The notes: generated by a model not told the origin, from the letters alone. A stretch of DNA of 64,000 nucleotides from Dyadobacter soli (GCF_900101885.1 NZ_FNAN01000002.1:1-64000), one strand, 5' to 3'; positions 15,729-24,767 are shown, counted from the first letter of the stretch. Numbers and translations are program-made.

Positions 15729-17093
15729 TTGCCCATTAAGGATTCACTCTACCGAACATGGATTAACCTATCCGGTGACCCGTCCGTATTTCCGCTCAAT
15801 GTACGGATATTCCATTCGGTATGCCTGATATCGACCTTCGCACTGCTTTATAATGTACCGTTCAACTATGCGATAGGACTGCCCAAAATAGCCGTGGCCA
15901 GTCTTATCGTGTTGTTGATCACCGTGGCACTCTATTATTTGTCCCGCTTCAAAAACAAGGTCCGTACCAGCACATTACTGGCCAACATTGTGGGACTCAC
16001 GCTATTTATCGTCAACTACTTCCTGAACTCGGGCATGAGCGGGCCTACCGACCTGTTTTTCCTGCTGTTCCTGCTGCTCAGCATTGCGATCAGCCCGGCG
16101 GACCAATATAAGGTGTGGATTCCGATCAATATAGCGATCCTGATCATGCTTAATGTAGCCGAATACTACTACCCTTACCTGGTACCCGACACTTACAGTA
16201 CACGCTCCAACCGGTTCGTGGACCATATGTCGGCCTACACGGTGGTAGCGGCGATTGCCTATTTCTGCATACACTATATCAGAGGTAGTTATGAAATTGA
16301 AAAGGTTTCCGCGCTGGAAAAATCAAAGGCGATCGAGCTGCAAAACTTTCAGATCGTGAAGCAGAATGAGGAACTTGAAAAACTGAATGCGGAGAAAAAC
16401 AAGTTGATGTCCATCGTCGCGCACGACCTTCGTTCGCCGTTGGCAAGCATTCAAAACTTCCTCGAATTGCTCACACAGCACGAACTCGACGAGGAACAGA
16501 AGCTGGACATCGAAAACGATCTCCTCAATTCGACAAAAAATACGATGGCAATGCTCTCGAAGCTGCTCGATTGGTCAAAATCACAGCTGCATGGTGTTTC
16601 CGCACATATTGAACACCTCAATGTCCAGGCGCTTTTCGAACCGACCCTGAACCTCGAACGCAACATTGCCGCACGCAAAAACATCAGCCTCGATTACTAT
16701 TTCGACCCATCCGCCAGCATTTTCGCCGACAGCGACATGATGCAGCTCATTCTACGTAACATCGTCGGCAATGCGATCAAATTCACCGGTATGGGCGGGC
16801 GAATCAGCGTGAAAGCCGAAGCGCAGGGCAACAATTGTTTGATTTCTGTGGAGGACGACGGCATCGGGATGTCGTGGGAAAAACAACAGTCGATTTTCTC
16901 GCTCAATGTAGAATCCACCTTTGGCACCAACAATGAGAAAGGCGTCGGGCTGGGCCTGATGCTCTGCATGGAGTTCATCAAAGCCCAGCACGGCAAGATC
17001 TGGGTCGAAAGCACGCCCGGAGCCGGAACGTGCTTCTACATTTCGGTACCGATGTTCGACAAAAACAAGGTACGGCAGCCTGACCTGCTCTGA
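15729..17093 (+). CDS. membrane-bound sensor histidine kinase
   Basis: A 454-residue kinase. Six hydrophobic segments lie at about 27-48, 53-72, 85-100, 107-122, 130-150 and 167-186, forming a membrane sensor without a large extracytoplasmic domain. A coiled coil (about 190-225) leads to the HisKA box 'MSIVAHDLRSPLASIQNFLELL', with phospho-acceptor His232. An HATPase_c domain with N ('RNIVGNAIKF'), G1 ('EDDGIGM') and G2 ('GVGLGLMLCMEF') boxes ends the protein. The start is a TTG; no ATG fits the family and a promoter sits just upstream. No response regulator is adjacent, so its partner is elsewhere. The stop abuts the convergent DUF4406 gene with zero spacing. Confidence 0.88.
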   Translation: MPIKDSLYRTWINLSGDPSVFPLNVRIFHSVCLISTFALLYNVPFNYAIGLPKIAVASLIVLLITVALYYLSRFKNKVRTSTLLANIVGLTLFIVNYFLNSGMSGPTDLFFLLFLLLSIAISPADQYKVWIPINIAILIMLNVAEYYYPYLVPDTYSTRSNRFVDHMSAYTVVAAIAYFCIHYIRGSYEIEKVSALEKSKAIELQNFQIVKQNEELEKLNAEKNKLMSIVAHDLRSPLASIQNFLELLTQHELDEEQKLDIENDLLNSTKNTMAMLSKLLDWSKSQLHGVSAHIEHLNVQALFEPTLNLERNIAARKNISLDYYFDPSASIFADSDMMQLILRNIVGNAIKFTGMGGRISVKAEAQGNNCLISVEDDGIGMSWEKQQSIFSLNVESTFGTNNEKGVGLGLMLCMEFIKAQHGKIWVESTPGAGTCFYISVPMFDKNKVRQPDLL

Positions 17094-17459
17094 CTACGCG
17101 CAACCGGGCACATCGGCGAGGTTGTAGTAAATCTGCAATCCGCGCTCACGCCCGATCCTGATATCTTCGTCGGCCCCTTTCGATTCGCCTTCCAGCCTGA
17201 GAATTGCATCGCATTTCTGCAAAAGACGCCCGGCCACCGGGTACAAAATCTCCTCATAGGGCGCATCGCCCGGTGCTTTGGAACCCGCCAGTTTCAGCAA
17301 AGGCAATGCTACCCATTCCCCGATCACCGGCAAATGTCCGGCACGGAAGAGCTGCAACGTCACCGATTCGAGGTAATCGAGGTTTTTGCGCATTAAAACG
17401 GGGTCATCATTAGTACCCGACCGGTAAGGCCCGGCGACCAGGATCATTAATCCACTCAT
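17094..17459 (-). CDS. DUF4406 protein (nucleoside 2-deoxyribosyltransferase-like fold)
   Basis: A 121-residue protein. 'LMILVAGPYRSGTNDDPVLMRKNLDYLESVTLQLFRAGHLPVIGEW' resembles the N-terminal Rossmann-like half of nucleoside deoxyribosyltransferases (AGPY motif), and 'LQKCDAILRLEGESKGADEDIRIGRERGLQIY' the second half (substrate loop plus G-A-x-x-E-x-x-x-A/G). It may bind or cleave a nucleotide, but no DUF4406 activity is established to my knowledge. It is divergent from a DeoR regulator, which suggests control by a sugar phosphate or nucleoside signal. It ends exactly where the opposite histidine kinase gene ends. Confidence 0.8.
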   Translation of the reverse strand: MSGLMILVAGPYRSGTNDDPVLMRKNLDYLESVTLQLFRAGHLPVIGEWVALPLLKLAGSKAPGDAPYEEILYPVAGRLLQKCDAILRLEGESKGADEDIRIGRERGLQIYYNLADVPGCA

Positions 17460-17510
17460 GGCTAATTGTGATTTAAATGAAATGATTTTATTAAAAATGA
17501 TCAGATATGC

Positions 17511-17518
17511 TACTTTTG
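17511..17518 (+). promoter_or_regulatory. -7 promoter element for the DeoR gene
   Basis: TACTTTTG on the plus strand, an exact TAnnTTTG match 85 bases before the DeoR-family ATG. The operator dyads at 17551-17590 lie downstream of it. Confidence 0.5.
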
Positions 17519-17550
17519 GCGAGCATTAACGCCATTCAAGGCTACTAGAT

Positions 17551-17590
17551 TTGATTAAAATTAATCAATTTTGACTATTTTTGATCAAAA
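17551..17590. promoter_or_regulatory. operator-like palindromes in the DUF4406/DeoR divergent region
   Basis: TTGATTAA-AA-TTAATCAA (17551-17568, 8-bp arms) is followed by the palindrome TTTTGATCAAAA (17579-17590). Both contain the half-site TTGAT and are likely DeoR-protein operators. They lie between two promoters that point toward each other. Confidence 0.6.
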
Positions 17591-17593
17591 GTA
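17586..17593 (-). promoter_or_regulatory. -7 promoter element for the DUF4406 gene
   Basis: Minus-strand TACTTTTG, the same sequence as the opposing plus-strand element at 17511-17518. It overlaps the 3' operator palindrome and predicts a leader of about 120 bases for the DUF4406 gene. Confidence 0.45.
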
Positions 17594-17603
17594 AACATTT
17601 ACT

Positions 17604-18356
17604 ATGAACTTTCAAGAGAGGAAGAAAAAAATTCTCGCAGCCCTCGACGAAGCTGAAAGCCTCAGCGTGTTCGAACTGGCTGAAATACTGGAAGCCTCGC
17701 CGGCTACGATCCGCCGCGACCTGGGCGATATCGCCGAAGAAGGCCTGCTCATGCGCACGCATGGAGGCGCCATGAAAATGGAAAACCCGGTACTTACCGG
17801 GTTTTCGGAGAAATCGGGCGTCAACAACACCGTGAAAGAGCAGATTGCGGAAAAAGCAGCCTCCTATGTGCAGGATGGCGACATTATCTTCCTCGATTGC
17901 GGCAGCACGGTATTCCAAATGTGCCGGTTTTTAAAAAAGAAAAGCATTCGCGTCATTACCAACTCGTTACCTATTCTGGCGGAGCTCATCGACGTTCCTT
18001 CCATCCAGATAAACCTCATCGGAGGCGAACTGAACAAGGCGCGGAAAGCAGTGCATGGCGACAAGGCCGTGCAGCATATCAATGGCTACCACGCGCACAA
18101 AGCATTCATCGGCGTGGACGGCTTGTCGGCAGAAAACGGCCTTACCGCCCACAGCGAGCACGAATCGAGCATTACGACTGCATTCATACGAAACGCGGGC
18201 CAGGTAATGCTGCTATGCGACGCTTCCAAGATCGGCAAGGACAGCTACGTCAAATTCGCCGAGCTATCAGCCATTCACACGCTCATTACCGATGCCGACG
18301 CCGCTAAGACCGCCGCATTGCGGCAAGGCGGGCTGAATGTGGAAATTGCGGGATAA
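17604..18356 (+). CDS. DeoR/GlpR-family transcriptional regulator
   Basis: A 250-residue repressor-type protein. The N-terminal winged HTH is typical ('RKKKILAALDEAESLSVFELAEILEASPATIRRDLGDIAEEGLLMRTHGG'). The C-terminal DeoRC sugar-phosphate-sensing domain begins at about residue 78 and shows 'IIFLDCGSTVFQMCRFL', 'RVITNSLPILAEL', 'LIGGELN' and 'KAFIGVDGLSAENGLTAHSEHE'. Such proteins release DNA on binding a phosphorylated sugar. It is transcribed divergently from the DUF4406 gene, with TTGAT-type operators between them, so it probably controls itself and that gene. Confidence 0.9.
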   Translation: MNFQERKKKILAALDEAESLSVFELAEILEASPATIRRDLGDIAEEGLLMRTHGGAMKMENPVLTGFSEKSGVNNTVKEQIAEKAASYVQDGDIIFLDCGSTVFQMCRFLKKKSIRVITNSLPILAELIDVPSIQINLIGGELNKARKAVHGDKAVQHINGYHAHKAFIGVDGLSAENGLTAHSEHESSITTAFIRNAGQVMLLCDASKIGKDSYVKFAELSAIHTLITDADAAKTAALRQGGLNVEIAG

Positions 18357-18393
18357 CGCAGAAATGCACCTGAATGCCAAGGTCACGGACCAA

Positions 18394-19134
18394 CTACACC
18401 AGTACCGCGCCGCCGTCGGTAACGAGGATTTGGCCGGTTACGAAGGGCTGCTTCATGAGGTAGAGGTAAGTTTGCGCCACCTGCTCCGCCTCGCCTAAAT
18501 GACGCACAGGCAGTGCCTCCGCGACCTGATCGTAGAATGCGTCCCGCTCCGTTTCCGCCATCGAAGACCATAAATTTGTGCGGATCACACCCGGCGAAAC
18601 GAGGTTAACCCGTACCGGCGCTAGTTCCACCGCCATCGCCCGCGTGAAACCGTCCATAGCTGCGCAAATGCTCGCGCCAATGGACCAACCCGCATTCGGG
18701 CGTGCGCTCACGATCCCGCCCGTGAGCACGATCGAACCACCTGCATTGATACGCGGTGCCGCGTATTTCACCGCCATGAATGCACCCCAGTAACGCAGGT
18801 CAAAAAACGCCCGGGCCATAGCAACTTCCGTATCGGCTATTTTGCTTAACAAAAGGCTTTCGCCTGCTGTAAAAACAAGGTGATCGAGCGTACCTATTTC
18901 CTCGAAAAGCCGCTGAATGGACGACTCATCCGACAAATCAGCCTGCATTCCGAAAGCATTACCAGGCAATTGCGCTACCGCATTTTGCACCCGCGCCGCA
19001 TTGCTGGACACAATGACCACATTCGCGCCTTCCGCCGCTGCCGCCTGGGCCGTAGCCAGCCCGAGCCCGGAGCTCCCGCCCAGGATTACTACTTTTTTAC
19101 CTTTTAGAGAGAAATCTGAATTTGACGTTTCCAT
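18394..19134 (-). CDS. atypical short-chain dehydrogenase/reductase lacking the YxxxK motif
   Basis: About 246 residues, started at the ATG at 19134 because the ATG at 19161 lies inside an inverted repeat. The Rossmann cofactor loop is intact ('VVILGGSSGLGLATAQ', TGxxxGxG type), and 'SPGVIRTNLW' is the usual post-catalytic loop. Where classical enzymes have Tyr-x-x-x-Lys, this protein reads 'GWSIGASICAAMDGFTRAMAVELAPVRVN', with neither Tyr nor Lys in place. It may bind NAD(P) without being a normal oxidoreductase, or use another mechanism. A Crp/Fnr gene on the same strand ends... upstream at 19210, only 75 bases before this start, so it is the probable regulator. Confidence 0.8.
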   Translation of the reverse strand: METSNSDFSLKGKKVVILGGSSGLGLATAQAAAAEGANVVIVSSNAARVQNAVAQLPGNAFGMQADLSDESSIQRLFEEIGTLDHLVFTAGESLLLSKIADTEVAMARAFFDLRYWGAFMAVKYAAPRINAGGSIVLTGGIVSARPNAGWSIGASICAAMDGFTRAMAVELAPVRVNLVSPGVIRTNLWSSMAETERDAFYDQVAEALPVRHLGEAEQVAQTYLYLMKQPFVTGQILVTDGGAVLV

Positions 19135-19163
19135 TTGTATTGATTGTTTTTGACAATACAAAT
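19133..19163. promoter_or_regulatory. 10-bp perfect inverted repeat at the SDR start
   Basis: ATTTGTATTG (19133-19142) and CAATACAAAT (19154-19163), 11 bases apart. The left arm overlaps the SDR start codon. It is a plausible binding site for the neighbouring Crp/Fnr-family protein, although the half-site is not the E. coli TGTGA type. Confidence 0.5.
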
Positions 19164-19209
19164 CTCCCCTACCGACCCGCCAAAGCGCTTAACAAATGGT
19201 AAAAAGCGT

Positions 19210-19782
19210 TTACCGAAGGTTTTTCCTAATGCGGCTGAGGGATTGCGGCGTAATGCCAAGGTAGGAAGCTACGTCGGACAGCGGTACGCGCGTGGCAATA
19301 TCCGCCTGCCGCGACAGAAATTGCCGGTATCGCATGGCCGAATCCTGGCCGAGGTAGGCATTGCGGATCTGGATCTTTTCGAGCAACGTCTGGTTGGTAA
19401 TCGTGTCGATTATCGCTTTCAGGTAGGGAACGCGGGTGTAAAGTGTCCACAAATCGGCTTTGGTGATGCTCAACACCTGCACATTGCAGGCCGCGCAAAT
19501 GCTCTCGTGCGCCGTCACATGATCGTTAAAGCTGTTCAGGATAGTGCAGAACTGGTTTTCCTTCAAAAAGTAATGCGTCACTTCGTTGCCTTTTTCGTTG
19601 GTGACCATAATGCGCAGCACACCATTCAATACAAAAAACATTTCCTGGCAAATCTTGCCGCCTTTGAACAGCACATCGCCCTCCCTGAACTGCCGCATAG
19701 TAAATGCATTCAGGATCGTTTCCTGGTCGGCGTGCGGGATGGCGTGGGTAAGTTGAAGGATCGAGATCAGTCTTTGCGGCAT
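19210..19782 (-). CDS. Crp/Fnr-family transcriptional regulator
   Basis: A 190-residue regulator with a cNMP-binding-like domain ('FREGDVLFKGGKICQEMFFVLNGVLRIMVTNEKGNEVTHYFLKENQFCTIL') and a C-terminal HTH ('VPLSDVASYLGITPQSLSRIRKNL'). The cyclic-nucleotide phosphate-binding Arg-Ser motif is not evident, so the ligand is unknown. A TATATTTG promoter element lies at 19805-19812, 16 bases upstream of the predicted 5' end. The SDR gene follows on the same strand after 75 bases, and an inverted repeat in the gap suggests direct control. Confidence 0.87.
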   Translation of the reverse strand: MPQRLISILQLTHAIPHADQETILNAFTMRQFREGDVLFKGGKICQEMFFVLNGVLRIMVTNEKGNEVTHYFLKENQFCTILNSFNDHVTAHESICAACNVQVLSITKADLWTLYTRVPYLKAIIDTITNQTLLEKIQIRNAYLGQDSAMRYRQFLSRQADIATRVPLSDVASYLGITPQSLSRIRKNLR

Positions 19783-19804
19783 GCGGCTCTTTCAGATGGT
19801 TATT

Positions 19805-19812
19805 CAAATATA
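19805..19812 (-). promoter_or_regulatory. -7 promoter element for the Crp/Fnr gene
   Basis: Minus-strand TATATTTG, an exact TAnnTTTG match 23 bases before the start codon at 19782. Confidence 0.55.
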
Positions 19813-19830
19813 ATATCCTCGGAAACAAAA

Positions 19831-19859
19831 AAGCCCTGCGCTTGTGCGGCACAGGGCTT
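19831..19859 (-). terminator. terminator of the first SusCD locus
   Basis: 8-bp stem AAGCCCTG/CAGGGCTT with a 13-base loop. On the minus strand it is followed by TTTTTTG, 21 bases after the SusD stop. Confidence 0.75.
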
Positions 19860-19880
19860 GGTAATAGTCCGGTTCAGGTT

Positions 19881-21422
19881 TTAATACCCTTCGTTCTGGT
19901 ACATTTTCTCCGGGTTCAGTTTGGTTTCGTCAAACGGAATCGGATAGTAGCGATCTTTTTTACCAAAGTTGCTGAGCTTCGCGATACCGAAATTCTCCTG
20001 CTTTTTGCTCTTGAAATAAGCTACGAGTTCGTCGGTCGTGAAGAAACGCAGCAGGTCGAACCAGCGGTGGTTTTCGAATGCAAGCTCCACACGGCGTTCG
20101 TGCAGGATGGCGAGTTTCAAGGTCGGATATTTGGCTGCGTAATCCGCATTGGCTTTGGAAACCGCGTATTTCGGCAAGCCGGCGCGCTCACGTACCTGGT
20201 CGAGGAATGTAATGGCGGTCGGTTCGTCGCCCAGTTGCATATGCACTTCGGCGAGCATCAGGATTACGTCGGCGTATCGGATCAGTATCCAGTCGTTGCC
20301 GCCGTAGCCGTTAGTAGTCGCTGCCGAGCTGGCGTCGCGGTATTTGGTGATGAAATAGTCCTTCACGATCGGATCGTTGGCATATTTGATCGAAAAGTCT
20401 TTTCTCGCATCACCCTCTTCATAATCCAGCACAAGATCAGGCGTAACATTACCGCCCGAGCCCGACGATGCGAACAATGAATTGATCGTCTCCCCTTTCG
20501 CCTGGTTGTTCCGGGCAATCGAAGATGAGAAGTTGATATCCCCCTGCTTGTTCACCACCTGGAAGATAATCTCCGCATTGGTCGACTTTTTAGCCACATC
20601 GAACACATCGGCATAAGGAACTTCCTTCAACTCGCCGAATGAGCGCAGTTCGTACGAAGCCGTGAGGTATTTCTTCGCCTCGTTCAGGTTAGCCGTACGG
20701 TTAGCGGCGTCCAATGTGGCCGCCATCGTAAGGTACACCTGGCCGAGCAATGCATTGGCGGCAGCTTTGGTCACCTTGCCTTTTGTATTCGCAGTTTGCT
20801 TGTCGGGCAGAGTCGACGCAACCGCGTCTTTCAGATCCTGTGCGATCTGGTTGTACACCACATCCTGCTTCTCGCGGAAGGTCGCGGCTGTTACCTCGTC
20901 GGTACTGAGCAATTCTTTGGTTACCAAAGGCACATCTCCCCATTTGCGCACGAGGTGGAAGTAGGTCAAAGCGCGGATGAATTTCGCTTCTCCCTTGTAC
21001 TGCTCTTTCAGGTTGTTATCCGTGAAAGTTACCCGCTCGATACCCGCCAGCACCTGGTTGCAGCGTGTTACCATCTGGAACAATTGCAGCCAGTGGTTTT
21101 TCAGGTTAGTATTGCTGGGTAACAACGAAAAGTCGTTGAACTGGAACGGCTCGCCGGCATTCGACTGATTGTCGTTACGGCCGGTATTATCCGAACGCTC
21201 CTCGCTGAACAACCCGCTGTTTTCGCCGATGCCATTACCATCGCGAAGCGAGTTATAGATACCGTTCACGGCCAGTGCCACGTCATCGGGCGTCCGGTAA
21301 AAAGTGGGCGCCGACACTGCATTCGGGTTTTCCTGATCGAGGAAATCGTTGGAACAACCCGCGAGGGCCACCAGTCCGAATGCTGAAAACAATGTATTGA
21401 AAATGTATTTACGCTTGATCAT
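19881..21422 (-). CDS. susD: SusD/RagB-family nutrient-binding lipoprotein
   Basis: A 513-residue lipoprotein with lipobox 'LVALAGC' (Cys23). It has the SusD N-terminal motif 'DFLDQENPNAVSAPTFYRTPDDVALAVNGIYNSLRD' and the TPR-like helical body ('KGEAKFIRALTYFHLVRKWGDVPLV'). The C-terminal signature is also there ('DWILIRYADVILMLAEVHMQ...AILHERRVELAFENHRWFDLLRF'). SusD proteins form the lid over a SusC channel and capture glycans or other large nutrients at the cell surface. It starts 12 bases after its SusC partner and ends before a strong terminator. The substrate cannot be read from the sequence. Confidence 0.93.
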   Translation of the reverse strand: MIKRKYIFNTLFSAFGLVALAGCSNDFLDQENPNAVSAPTFYRTPDDVALAVNGIYNSLRDGNGIGENSGLFSEERSDNTGRNDNQSNAGEPFQFNDFSLLPSNTNLKNHWLQLFQMVTRCNQVLAGIERVTFTDNNLKEQYKGEAKFIRALTYFHLVRKWGDVPLVTKELLSTDEVTAATFREKQDVVYNQIAQDLKDAVASTLPDKQTANTKGKVTKAAANALLGQVYLTMAATLDAANRTANLNEAKKYLTASYELRSFGELKEVPYADVFDVAKKSTNAEIIFQVVNKQGDINFSSSIARNNQAKGETINSLFASSGSGGNVTPDLVLDYEEGDARKDFSIKYANDPIVKDYFITKYRDASSAATTNGYGGNDWILIRYADVILMLAEVHMQLGDEPTAITFLDQVRERAGLPKYAVSKANADYAAKYPTLKLAILHERRVELAFENHRWFDLLRFFTTDELVAYFKSKKQENFGIAKLSNFGKKDRYYPIPFDETKLNPEKMYQNEGY

Positions 21423-21434
21423 CTCTTCTGCTGC

Positions 21435-24400
21435 TTAAAATGTAATACGGGCACCAATGTTGTAGGCACGCACGAGCGGGTATTTCCCGTAATCCACACC
21501 CGGTGTCAGGTTAGCCCCGTTGTTGTAATCCACCTCCGGGTTGTAGCCCAGGTACTTGGTCAAAGTGAAAGCATTGTCCACGCCGATGTACACACGCAAT
21601 GCGCTGATGGCATTGTTGGTCAGGCTGCCGATGCTGTTCATGTTGTAGCCCAATGTGAGGTTGGTACATCTCAGGAACGAGCCGTCCTGCAAATAGAAAG
21701 TCGACAAACGCGTACTGTTGCTTTGCGTACCCCCGCGTGAGGCGCGGTACACGTGCCCGTCGCCCGGTTGCGATTCCGAACGGTAGCGGTTGGCCACTTT
21801 GGAATACTGGTTACCCGATCCCTCCATGTTGTACAAATAATAATCCTGGCCGTCGAGCACCTTGTTGCCATAGCTACCATTGAACGACGAGCTGAAATCG
21901 AAGCTCTTGTAGCTGGCCGTAATCGCGAAGCCGTAAGTGAATTTCGCATGCGGCGAACCGATTACCCGCTTGTCGGCATCATTTACGACGCCATCATTGT
22001 TAACATCCTCGAAATACAGGTCACCCGGACGAAGCGGATTGGTAGAAGCCGTCGAACGTGCGGGCCCTTTCAGCTGATAGCCAGTTGGGTAAGATTGCGT
22101 CGAGGCATTGTAAACTGCATTGTCAGCCGCGATATTCTCCATATCCTTTTCGCGCACCATACCTTTCACCTTAAAACCATAGAACATCCCGATCGGCTGG
22201 CCCTCCTGCGTAATGTGCGTCAGGTACGAGCGCTCGGCACCGGCGGTGATGATCGTACTCGCACCACCCATATCGAGTACCTTGTTGCGGTTCACGGAAA
22301 TGTTACCGGCCACATTCAGGTCAAAATCTTTGGTAGAAATCACGCGGGCGTCCACTTGAAGGTCGATACCCTTGTTCTGTACTTTCGAATTTCTGAGGTT
22401 GGTCAGGATCGTCGAGGCACCGGAAATGGCCGACAGCGGCTGGTTGAACAAGAGGTTGAACGAGCGGCTGATGTAGTAGTTCGCCATGATCGACAAACGG
22501 TCATCGAACAGGCCCAGGTCGGCACCGAAGTTGTACTGTGATGTCGACTCCCAGCCCAGGTTCAGGTCTTTGATACCCGTCGCCCACAATGCGGTATTCA
22601 CAGACCCGTTGCCGTAAACTACCCCGCCCGGAGCAGCCATGGTTTGTAGGAAGTTGTAATTACCGATGTTGTTGTTACCGCTCAACCCCCAGCTTGCACG
22701 CAGTTTAAGTGTAGAAGTATTGCCTAACGAATTTTTGTAAAACTCCTCGTTGGAAATGTTCCAGCCTGCCGATACCGACGGGAACTTACCCCAGCGGTTG
22801 TTCGGGCCGAAACGCGACGAACCATCCGTACGGAAAGTGGCGGTCAGGTAATACTTGCTATCGTAGTTGTAGGAGGCGCGTGCCAGGTACGAGAGCAATG
22901 TCCAGTTCACTTTTCCAGTTTGGTCGGTGCCGGTATTCAATCCAAAGAAAGTAGCATCCGCTCCTTTTCCGGTAATCTCTTCGATACGGTCGTTAGAAAA
23001 GCCGCGTGCCGTTACCGAAATAATGTCACGGTTGTTTTCCTGGGTCGTATAACCGATCAGTCCGTCGATACTATGCTTTCCGAGCTGTTTTTTGTAGTTC
23101 AATGTAAACTCGGCCAGCTTATCCATTTGCTGCGTCGACTGTGCTACCGCATTCGCGGCGGCGATCGCCTGTGGTGATCCCGGAGGATTGGCACCGCTAC
23201 TCAGGCTGGTAGGCGCATAAAATTCATATTTCTCCGAATAAGTCTGCAAACCGAGGTTAACCTTGAAATTCAGGTCGGGAATGATCTCGTAAGTCGCAAA
23301 ACCGCTGAATGTACCACGCTGGCCTTTACGGTTAATATGCGTCTCGGTCGCCAATGCAACCGGGTTTTCGATCGACTGGTAGCCGTAAGCCGAGCTCAAT
23401 GACGCAGCTTCGTTCTTCGCAAGGCTGCCGTCTTCATTATATGCTTTGAAAATCGGCATGTAAATCAATGCGCCGAGGATCGGGCCTTTGTCGAAACGGC
23501 CTTCCTGCACCTCGCGGTTGCTGTTGTAGGTAAACGCGAGGTTCGCACCCACTTTCAGTTTCTTATTGACATCCGCGTCGAGGTTGGCGCGGAAGTTGGT
23601 GCGGTGCTGGCCCGTGCTGAGGATAATCCCCTGCTGGTTCAGCTGCCCGCCGCTGATCGCGTACCGCAAGCCGTTCTTCCCACCCGAAAACGAAATGTTA
23701 TGACGGTGCACCGGCGCATTGCGGTACAGCTCGTCCTGCCAGTCGGTATTGTATTTAGGAGTAATCAGTTTCTGGGTCGCGAAATCGTACAAATCGGTAG
23801 GGATACTTACAGAACCCGCATTACCCACGTTTTTGATACGCGTCGCATTGTCGTCGGAATACATGCCGTCGTTCCAGGTCTTTCCCCCGTTCACCATCAG
23901 GTCGCGGTAGCTTGCATTCCGGCCGTCTATTACCAGCTGACCGAATTCAGAAGCGTCGAGCAGCTTTACTTTCTTGCTCAGCTGGTTTACACCAAACTGG
24001 TATTCGTATTCCAATCGCCCCTTTCCTTCTTTCCCTCTTTTGGTCGTGATCAAAACCACACCACCTGCTGCACGCGAACCGTAAATAGCCGCCGACGCCG
24101 CATCTTTGAGGATGTCGATCGATTCGATATCATTAGGGTTGATAAAAACATCATTACCAGCCGGGTAGCCGTCGATCACGTACAACGGGTCCGAGCTTGC
24201 ATTTACCGAGCCCACACCACGCACGCGGATTTTCGTACCCACGTAAGGCGCGCCGCTCACCTGCGAGATCTGCACACCCGCTACCTTACCCACGAGCGCT
24301 TGTCCGACGGTCGGCGTCGACAAATTCAATTCTTTTGCCTTAACACTCGAAATAGCGCCGGTAAGGTCGCTTTTACGCATCATCGAATAACCTACCGCTA

Positions 24401-24767
24401 CAAATTCGTTCAGCATCATGGCATTCTCCTTCAAAGTAACGGCCAGCGGCGCATTACCCGAAACCACCACTTCCTGCGCTATGAAACCTACAAATGAAAA
24501 TACCAGCGTGGCGCCCTGGCCCGACTCGATCGAGAAGTTACCCGCTGCGTCGGTTACCGCGCCCTTGTTGGTACCTTTCTCCAAAACCGTAACACCCAGC
24601 AACGGCTGACCGGTCTCATCCACCACTTTCCCCGTCACGGTTTGCGCGCGGGTCGGCCTTTCCAACATCATCCGGCCTTTACCGGAAGCCACTGCATGCC
24701 TGCCCGGACTGAAAACCAGGATACCTGTCATTACCAACGGAACAATTGGCAGTATCAGTTTCTTCAT
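21435..24767 (-). CDS. susC: SusC/RagA-family TonB-dependent outer-membrane transporter
   Basis: A 1110-residue protein. Signal peptide about 1-28. A CarboxypepD-like domain spans about 43-125 ('VTGKVVDETGQPLLGVTVLEKGTNKGAVTDAAGNFSI'). The plug starts near 'LNEFVAVGYSMMRKSDLTGAISSV', with the SusC signature 'PLYVIDGYPAG' and 'YGSRAAGGVVLITTKRG'. A 22-strand-type barrel follows. It imports substrate captured by the SusD lid using energy from TonB. A promoter at 24854-24861 serves it directly. Two secreted, phosphoester/propeller-like proteins are encoded just upstream on the same strand and may process the substrate. Confidence 0.94.
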   Translation of the reverse strand: MKKLILPIVPLVMTGILVFSPGRHAVASGKGRMMLERPTRAQTVTGKVVDETGQPLLGVTVLEKGTNKGAVTDAAGNFSIESGQGATLVFSFVGFIAQEVVVSGNAPLAVTLKENAMMLNEFVAVGYSMMRKSDLTGAISSVKAKELNLSTPTVGQALVGKVAGVQISQVSGAPYVGTKIRVRGVGSVNASSDPLYVIDGYPAGNDVFINPNDIESIDILKDAASAAIYGSRAAGGVVLITTKRGKEGKGRLEYEYQFGVNQLSKKVKLLDASEFGQLVIDGRNASYRDLMVNGGKTWNDGMYSDDNATRIKNVGNAGSVSIPTDLYDFATQKLITPKYNTDWQDELYRNAPVHRHNISFSGGKNGLRYAISGGQLNQQGIILSTGQHRTNFRANLDADVNKKLKVGANLAFTYNSNREVQEGRFDKGPILGALIYMPIFKAYNEDGSLAKNEAASLSSAYGYQSIENPVALATETHINRKGQRGTFSGFATYEIIPDLNFKVNLGLQTYSEKYEFYAPTSLSSGANPPGSPQAIAAANAVAQSTQQMDKLAEFTLNYKKQLGKHSIDGLIGYTTQENNRDIISVTARGFSNDRIEEITGKGADATFFGLNTGTDQTGKVNWTLLSYLARASYNYDSKYYLTATFRTDGSSRFGPNNRWGKFPSVSAGWNISNEEFYKNSLGNTSTLKLRASWGLSGNNNIGNYNFLQTMAAPGGVVYGNGSVNTALWATGIKDLNLGWESTSQYNFGADLGLFDDRLSIMANYYISRSFNLLFNQPLSAISGASTILTNLRNSKVQNKGIDLQVDARVISTKDFDLNVAGNISVNRNKVLDMGGASTIITAGAERSYLTHITQEGQPIGMFYGFKVKGMVREKDMENIAADNAVYNASTQSYPTGYQLKGPARSTASTNPLRPGDLYFEDVNNDGVVNDADKRVIGSPHAKFTYGFAITASYKSFDFSSSFNGSYGNKVLDGQDYYLYNMEGSGNQYSKVANRYRSESQPGDGHVYRASRGGTQSNSTRLSTFYLQDGSFLRCTNLTLGYNMNSIGSLTNNAISALRVYIGVDNAFTLTKYLGYNPEVDYNNGANLTPGVDYGKYPLVRAYNIGARITF

